Below, piece after piece: positions 14,780 to 18,462 of a stretch of 18,462 nt of DNA. The number at the start of each line of letters is the position of its first letter. Within the stretch, counting starts at the first letter, position 1. The notes under the pieces were generated by a model, which saw nothing but the letters and a program-made list of their open reading frames with translations, was not told the origin of the DNA and did no database searches. This DNA is from JAABTH01 sp964492615 (GTDB lineage Bacteria > Bacillota > Dethiobacteria > DTU022). The stretch spans positions 1-18,462 of the forward strand of contig CAZBKZ010000048.1 of the NCBI GenBank assembly GCA_964492615.1, written 5' to 3'. Both the position numbers and the translations under genes were made by a program.

Positions 14780-15331
14780 TTGAAGAACAAATTTACCATC
14801 AGGGAATCAACAATTGAAGATCTGGATAAAATTCTTAAAGTGGAGCTTGAAGCTTTTGGGCCGGGTGAAGGGCCTGAAATAATCCAACTGGTTAATAACC
14901 TGTTTAATGATCCCACAGCAGAACCCCTGCTTTCCCTCGTGGCCATGATTGAAGGAGAAATCGAAGGACACATTTTGTTCACCAGTGCGCGGGTTGGTTC
15001 CCGGGAGAAACCGGTAGTTTCTATACTGGCTCCATTGGCTGTAGCTCCTGATCTTCAAAAGCAGGGTATAGGGGGCAGGTTAATAACAGAAGGATTGGCT
15101 ATGCTTTCTCAAAGAGGATTTGAGCTCGTTTTTGTTCTTGGCCATCCAGGTTATTATCCGCGTTATGGTTTCCAGGTGGCAGGCAGCCGCGGTTACACAA
15201 CTCCCTATCCCCTTCCGGCCGAAAATGCAGACGCATGGATGTTTCAGGAGTTAAAAGCCGGTGCTGCAGATAGGTATAATGGCAGGGTTTCATGTGCAGC
15301 TGCTTTGGATCGTGCGGAATACTGGAGCTAA
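14780..15331 (+). CDS. GNAT family N-acetyltransferase (YhbS-like)
   Basis: Acetyl-CoA-dependent acetyltransferase of 183 residues and unknown acceptor. Motif A is LAPLAVAPDLQKQGIGGRL at 83-101, with QKQGIG binding the CoA pyrophosphate. The following VLGHPGYYPRYGF segment (119-131) is the hallmark of the YhbS-like COG3153 group. I chose TTG 14780 because AGGAGG (14766-14771) has an 8-nt spacer to it; the in-frame GTG at 14771 overlaps that site. It is divergent from the HD-domain gene and separated from pckG by a 310-bp gap. Confidence 0.88.
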   Translation: MKNKFTIRESTIEDLDKILKVELEAFGPGEGPEIIQLVNNLFNDPTAEPLLSLVAMIEGEIEGHILFTSARVGSREKPVVSILAPLAVAPDLQKQGIGGRLITEGLAMLSQRGFELVFVLGHPGYYPRYGFQVAGSRGYTTPYPLPAENADAWMFQELKAGAADRYNGRVSCAAALDRAEYWS

Positions 15332-15385
15332 AATAATTCAGACAAATGAACCGGAAGTGGGGATGTGCCGGAGAGATTATAGGCA

Positions 15386-15550
15386 TCATGAAATTAAGTC
15401 ACTGCTGTGCTGCTTGGCTTCGTACAAGTTTTTCCCGGCTTTATCTAAAAGGGCATCAATATTTTCACCGGGGTCATCTTTAGTGGAAGTTACAGGAAGT
15501 ATGATAATGAATTTAGATTGTTGAGAGCTTTCACCCCTCGTGGTATAATG
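15386..15550 (-). pseudogene. Decayed GGDEF (diguanylate cyclase) C-terminal fragment
   Basis: A 54-codon minus-strand frame between a TAG at 15551-15553 and a TGA at 15386-15388, with no usable start codon or ribosome site. Two pieces resemble a GGDEF domain in the correct order: KFIIILPVTST, like the strand just after the GGDEF loop, and DALLDKAGKNLYEAKQ, like the closing helix (consensus LLxxADxALYxAK). The roughly 55 residues that normally separate them are missing and the GGDEF signature itself is absent. This fits a gene remnant with an internal deletion. Chance similarity in a short frame is the alternative. Confidence 0.45.
15521..15549 (+). promoter_or_regulatory. Promoter of pckG
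   Basis: TTGAGA (15521-15526) and TATAAT (15544-15549) are 17 bp apart, and TGG before the -10 box gives an extended -10. This is the best promoter match in the window. The predicted start near 15556 leaves an 85-nt leader that contains a terminator-like hairpin. Confidence 0.8.
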
Positions 15551-15575
15551 CTAGGCAACTGTGAGTCAGCAGAAG

Positions 15576-15604
15576 GTGTCAGGGGCTTGCTCCTGGCACT
15601 TTTT
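15576..15604 (+). terminator. Terminator-like hairpin in the pckG leader (possible attenuator)
   Basis: Arms GTGTCAGGGG (15576-15585) and CTCCTGGCAC (15590-15599) pair over 10 bp with two G-U wobbles around a CTTG loop, followed directly by TTTTT (15600-15604). It lies between the strong promoter and the pckG start, so it would stop most transcripts unless read through. I found no clear antiterminator pairing or known riboswitch. Confidence 0.65.
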
Positions 15605-15641
15605 AGTGATTTAGAATTTGTAAAAATGTGAGGAAGCCAAA

Positions 15642-17411
15642 ATGAGCCATCAATTACTGAACAACTGGATCGATAAAATGGCAGAAATGTGCAAACCAGA
15701 ACGGATTGAATGGATTGATGGAAGTTCTGAACAACGTAAAAAGCTTGAAACTGAAGCGTTACAAAGCGGGGAATTGGTAAGGCTTAATCAAAAGAAATGG
15801 CCGGGATGTCTTTTTCACCGTACTGCTGTTAACGATGTGGCTCGCACAGAAAATCTGACCTATATCTGCACTTCCAGGGAAGGGGATGCAGGTCCGAATA
15901 ATCGCTGGATGAGCCCGGCTAAAGCATACAAAAGAGCAGGCGACATCTTTAAAGATTCTATGATTGGGCGGACCATGTATGTTATTCCTTTCTCCATGGG
16001 TCCTGTTGGTTCTCCTTTTAGTAAAATCGGAGTTGAGCTAACTGATAGCATTTATGTAGTGTTAAATATGTTGATCATGACCCGGGTAGGGCAGGAGGTA
16101 TTGCAGGAACTTGGTTCTGACGGGGATTTTTGCAAATGCCTACATGGAAAGGCGGATCTCCAAGTTGATAAACGTCTGATTCTGCACTTTCCGGAAGAAA
16201 ATACCATATGGAGTGTGGGATCCGGTTACGGAGGAAATGTTCTACTTGGCAAAAAATGCCTTAGCCTGCGTATAGCCAGCTACTTTGGCTTGAATGAAGG
16301 ATGGCTTGCAGAGCATATGCTGATTATGGGTATTGAAGATCCTAAGGGTCGTATAGATTACATTGCCGCTGCTTTTCCCAGTGCTTGTGGAAAAACCAAC
16401 CTAGCCATGCTTGTTCCCCCGGAACCTTACCTTTCTCGGGGTTATAAAATCTGGACAGTAGGCGATGATATAGCGTGGATCAGGATAGGCAAAGACGGGC
16501 GTTTATGGGCAGTTAACCCAGAAAGCGGTTTTTTCGGGGTGGCACCCGGCACCAACTCTCAGTCGAACCCCAATGCCCTGGCAACAATCCGTCGGGACAC
16601 TATTTTTACCAATGTATTGCTTACGGAAGATGGTGATGTCTGGTGGGAAAAAGGAGAAGGCTCCCCCCCGGCTGAAGGCATCGCCTGGGACGGACGTCCC
16701 TGGAAATGGGGCATGGTTGATGAATCCGGCAAACCTGTGCCTGGCGCACACCCTAATTCACGGTTTACCGCCCCGATAACCAACTGCCCGATTGCTTCTC
16801 CCGAATGGGAAAACCCTCGGGGAGTTCCACTTTCAGCTATTGTATTCGGCGGGCGTCGGTCAGATGTAGTGCCCCTGGTTTACGAAGCATTTAACTGGAA
16901 TCACGGGGTTTATATCGGTGCTACAATGTCTTCCGAGTTAACGGCCGCCCAGTATGGAAAACTTGGCAGGGTTAGGCACGATCCAATGGCGATGATGCCT
17001 TTTTGCGGTTACAATATGGGTGATTACTTTCAGCACTGGTTAAATATTGGGCAGCGGCTTGATCAGGCACCAAAAATATTTCATGTGAACTGGTTCCGAA
17101 AAGATGAATGCGGGAATTTCATCTGGCCTGGGTTTGGTGAAAACCTGCGTGTTCTTGAATGGATTCTAAATAGAGTTCGGGGAGAGGGTGCAGCTGTTAA
17201 AACTCCCCTGGGTTTTATGCCTTCACAAGGAGCTTTGAATCTGGATGGAACTAATCTCAGACAGACTGACTTGAAACCGCTGTTTGAAGTGAACCGTGAT
17301 CTCTGGCTGGATGAAGTGGCTGAAAACAGACATTTTTTTAGCCAATTTGGTTCACGCCTGCCTGTAGAAATTGAAGCTGAAAGCGACAAGCTGGAAGAGA
17401 GACTGAAGTAA
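15642..17411 (+). CDS. pckG: Phosphoenolpyruvate carboxykinase (GTP)
   Basis: Interconverts oxaloacetate plus GTP with PEP, CO2 and GDP, the link between C4 acids and gluconeogenesis. The 589 residues match the GTP-dependent class, not the ATP-dependent PckA of about 530. Visible are the N-terminal substrate-binding region with SMGPVGSPFSKIGVELTDS, the phosphate loop FPSACGKTN with its active-site cysteine, the metal-binding VGDDIAW, and the FGGRRSD and FNWNHGVYIGA segments. It starts at ATG 15642 after GAGGAAG. It is read alone behind a strong promoter and a leader hairpin. It ends 35 bp before the convergent GGDEF gene, with no obvious terminator between them. Confidence 0.97.
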   Translation: MSHQLLNNWIDKMAEMCKPERIEWIDGSSEQRKKLETEALQSGELVRLNQKKWPGCLFHRTAVNDVARTENLTYICTSREGDAGPNNRWMSPAKAYKRAGDIFKDSMIGRTMYVIPFSMGPVGSPFSKIGVELTDSIYVVLNMLIMTRVGQEVLQELGSDGDFCKCLHGKADLQVDKRLILHFPEENTIWSVGSGYGGNVLLGKKCLSLRIASYFGLNEGWLAEHMLIMGIEDPKGRIDYIAAAFPSACGKTNLAMLVPPEPYLSRGYKIWTVGDDIAWIRIGKDGRLWAVNPESGFFGVAPGTNSQSNPNALATIRRDTIFTNVLLTEDGDVWWEKGEGSPPAEGIAWDGRPWKWGMVDESGKPVPGAHPNSRFTAPITNCPIASPEWENPRGVPLSAIVFGGRRSDVVPLVYEAFNWNHGVYIGATMSSELTAAQYGKLGRVRHDPMAMMPFCGYNMGDYFQHWLNIGQRLDQAPKIFHVNWFRKDECGNFIWPGFGENLRVLEWILNRVRGEGAAVKTPLGFMPSQGALNLDGTNLRQTDLKPLFEVNRDLWLDEVAENRHFFSQFGSRLPVEIEAESDKLEERLK

Positions 17412-17446
17412 AATTTTTTGATGACCGAGAAAAGTAACTAAAAAGC

Positions 17447-18462
17447 TTATAGTTGATCGATTTTAGAGGTGACAAAGATTTTTACCAGGTATGGATCGTA
17501 AATTACTCCCCCGTTACCGGCAATGATTTCTTTTATTTCTTTGTTGCCCATTTTTCCCACCCGGGACATCCAGTCATAATCACTGGCAATCCTGATAATT
17601 CTTGCCTGCAGGGGAATATTTTCAGCCTTAAGACCACTAGGGTAACCCCTGCCATCATATCTTTCATGATGGGCTAAAATATAACTAGCTATATCTGAGA
17701 ATTCACTGATTGATTGCAGCAGTTTATAACCGATTTCAGGGTGACGGTTTGGTTTTTTGTTGACGATACAATTTAGATTGTTCCTTTCTCCTGGATCATC
17801 CAGTTTGCTTTCTATTCCTATCCAGCCAATGTTGTGCATTAACCCGGCAATTTCTAACTCCTTTACTGCGCTTTCATCCATACCGAGGGTTTTCCCAAAT
17901 TCCCTGCAGATGATGCTTACATTTTTACTGTGGTCCTCTTCACTGGGAAATTTTTCATAGAGACTGGCAGTTAATAATTTAATTACTTTGCTTTTGTAAG
18001 TGCCGCTTTCCTTTATTTTATCCCTGTACATGGAGTCTTCAGCCTGTTTGTAAATATCATTAAACGGTTCTTTTAAGCTTTTTTTTGTTTTTAAACCAAA
18101 TGAAACTGAAAGCTTTATTTTTCTTGGTTTTTTATCGGCAATCGATTTTTTAATCCTCTTCTTGATTGAATTTGCGCTGGTCGAATCAGTTTTTGGAAGA
18201 AGGATGACAAATTCGTCGCCTCCTACCCGGGAGATGATATCATCTGCCCGGCATTCATTCCTCAATATTTCTGCAAAATCGATCAGCAGGTTATCACCTT
18301 CGATATGGCCAAAAGCATCATTCGTTATTTTTAGTCCATTCAAATCGGCCATGAGCAGGCTGATCGGGTGGTTTCTTTCTGTATTCAAACGGTTTAGCTC
18401 TTCTTCATAGAATCTGCGATTATAAAGGCCGGTTAATTGATCATGGAAGCTGAGATAGCGGA
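17447..18462 (-). CDS. GGDEF / HD-GYP-like signalling protein, 5' end outside the window
   Basis: Cyclic-di-GMP signalling protein; 338 codons are visible and the N-terminus, perhaps with a sensor domain, lies beyond the right edge. The frame continues through the ATG at 18388 to the edge with HDQLTGLYNRRFYEEEL, the start of a GGDEF domain, so 18388 is not the true start. The cyclase site RVGGDEFVILLP is intact and an RADD inhibitory site sits five residues before GGDEF. An HD-GYP-like domain follows, with HHERYDGRGYP and the downstream IPLQARI intact. Its first dyad reads HNIG instead of HDIG, losing a metal ligand, and DVYDALT is replaced by DYDWMS. Synthesis of c-di-GMP looks possible; hydrolysis is doubtful. 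Confidence 0.93.
   Translation of the reverse strand, partial: RYLSFHDQLTGLYNRRFYEEELNRLNTERNHPISLLMADLNGLKITNDAFGHIEGDNLLIDFAEILRNECRADDIISRVGGDEFVILLPKTDSTSANSIKKRIKKSIADKKPRKIKLSVSFGLKTKKSLKEPFNDIYKQAEDSMYRDKIKESGTYKSKVIKLLTASLYEKFPSEEDHSKNVSIICREFGKTLGMDESAVKELEIAGLMHNIGWIGIESKLDDPGERNNLNCIVNKKPNRHPEIGYKLLQSISEFSDIASYILAHHERYDGRGYPSGLKAENIPLQARIIRIASDYDWMSRVGKMGNKEIKEIIAGNGGVIYDPYLVKIFVTSKIDQL

Larger units (their letters stand above)
15332..15641. other. Gene-poor 310-bp stretch between the GNAT gene and pckG
   Basis: No intact gene is seen here. It holds a decayed GGDEF-like coding fragment on the minus strand (15386-15550), the pckG promoter (15521-15549) and a terminator-like hairpin (15576-15604). 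Bases 15332-15385 show nothing recognisable. Confidence 0.7.

Noticed and set aside
15261..15524. 87-codon plus-strand frame after the GNAT gene
   Set aside because: It begins inside the GNAT gene out of frame, has no ribosome site, and its latter half is the antisense of the GGDEF-like fragment.
17412..17446. Terminator between pckG and the GGDEF gene
   Set aside because: Only a 5-bp AACTA/TAGTT inverted repeat and short T runs are visible, too weak to call.

Overview
The window looks like chromosomal DNA from a monoderm Bacillota, probably an anaerobic clostridial or syntrophomonad-type lineage. Supporting signs are FabK used as the enoyl-ACP reductase, strong AGGAGG-type ribosome binding sites with many TTG/GTG starts, promoters rich in extended -10 (TGn) elements, and a heliorhodopsin, a family reported mainly from monoderms. 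Genus and species cannot be read from the sequence. No tRNA, rRNA, CRISPR array or insertion sequence was seen.

Layout. Positions 1-3926 (minus strand) hold a fatty-acid synthesis operon read fabH-fabD-fabG-fabF; fabF runs off the left edge. The acyl carrier protein gene that usually sits between fabG and fabF is missing. Divergent from it, fabK and fabZ (4071-5464) supply the enoyl reductase and the dehydratase, so nearly the whole elongation cycle is encoded here around one shared 144-bp promoter region. Positions 5577-6758 encode the most unusual gene: cytoplasmic MORN repeats and a short coiled coil joined to a full seven-helix heliorhodopsin with the retinal lysine and counterion glutamate intact. 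It has its own promoter and terminator. lepA (6990-8789) and a 52-residue glycine-zipper microprotein follow.

Positions 8966-12786 (minus strand) hold a CPBP-family membrane protease, then a TetR regulator with a dyad operator over its promoter, then an ABC exporter of one ATPase and two permeases. A NudC-like NADH pyrophosphatase (plus) and an HD-domain hydrolase (minus) converge on a bidirectional terminator at 13876-13915. A GNAT acetyltransferase, a decayed GGDEF fragment and a GTP-dependent PEP carboxykinase follow. The carboxykinase leader contains a terminator-like hairpin, suggesting attenuation. The right edge holds a GGDEF/HD-GYP protein, cut by the window end, whose HD dyad is changed to HN.

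Main items for a second look: the MORN-heliorhodopsin fusion, the leader terminator before pckG, the GGDEF remnant, the fab operon without acpP, and the degenerate HD-GYP domain.
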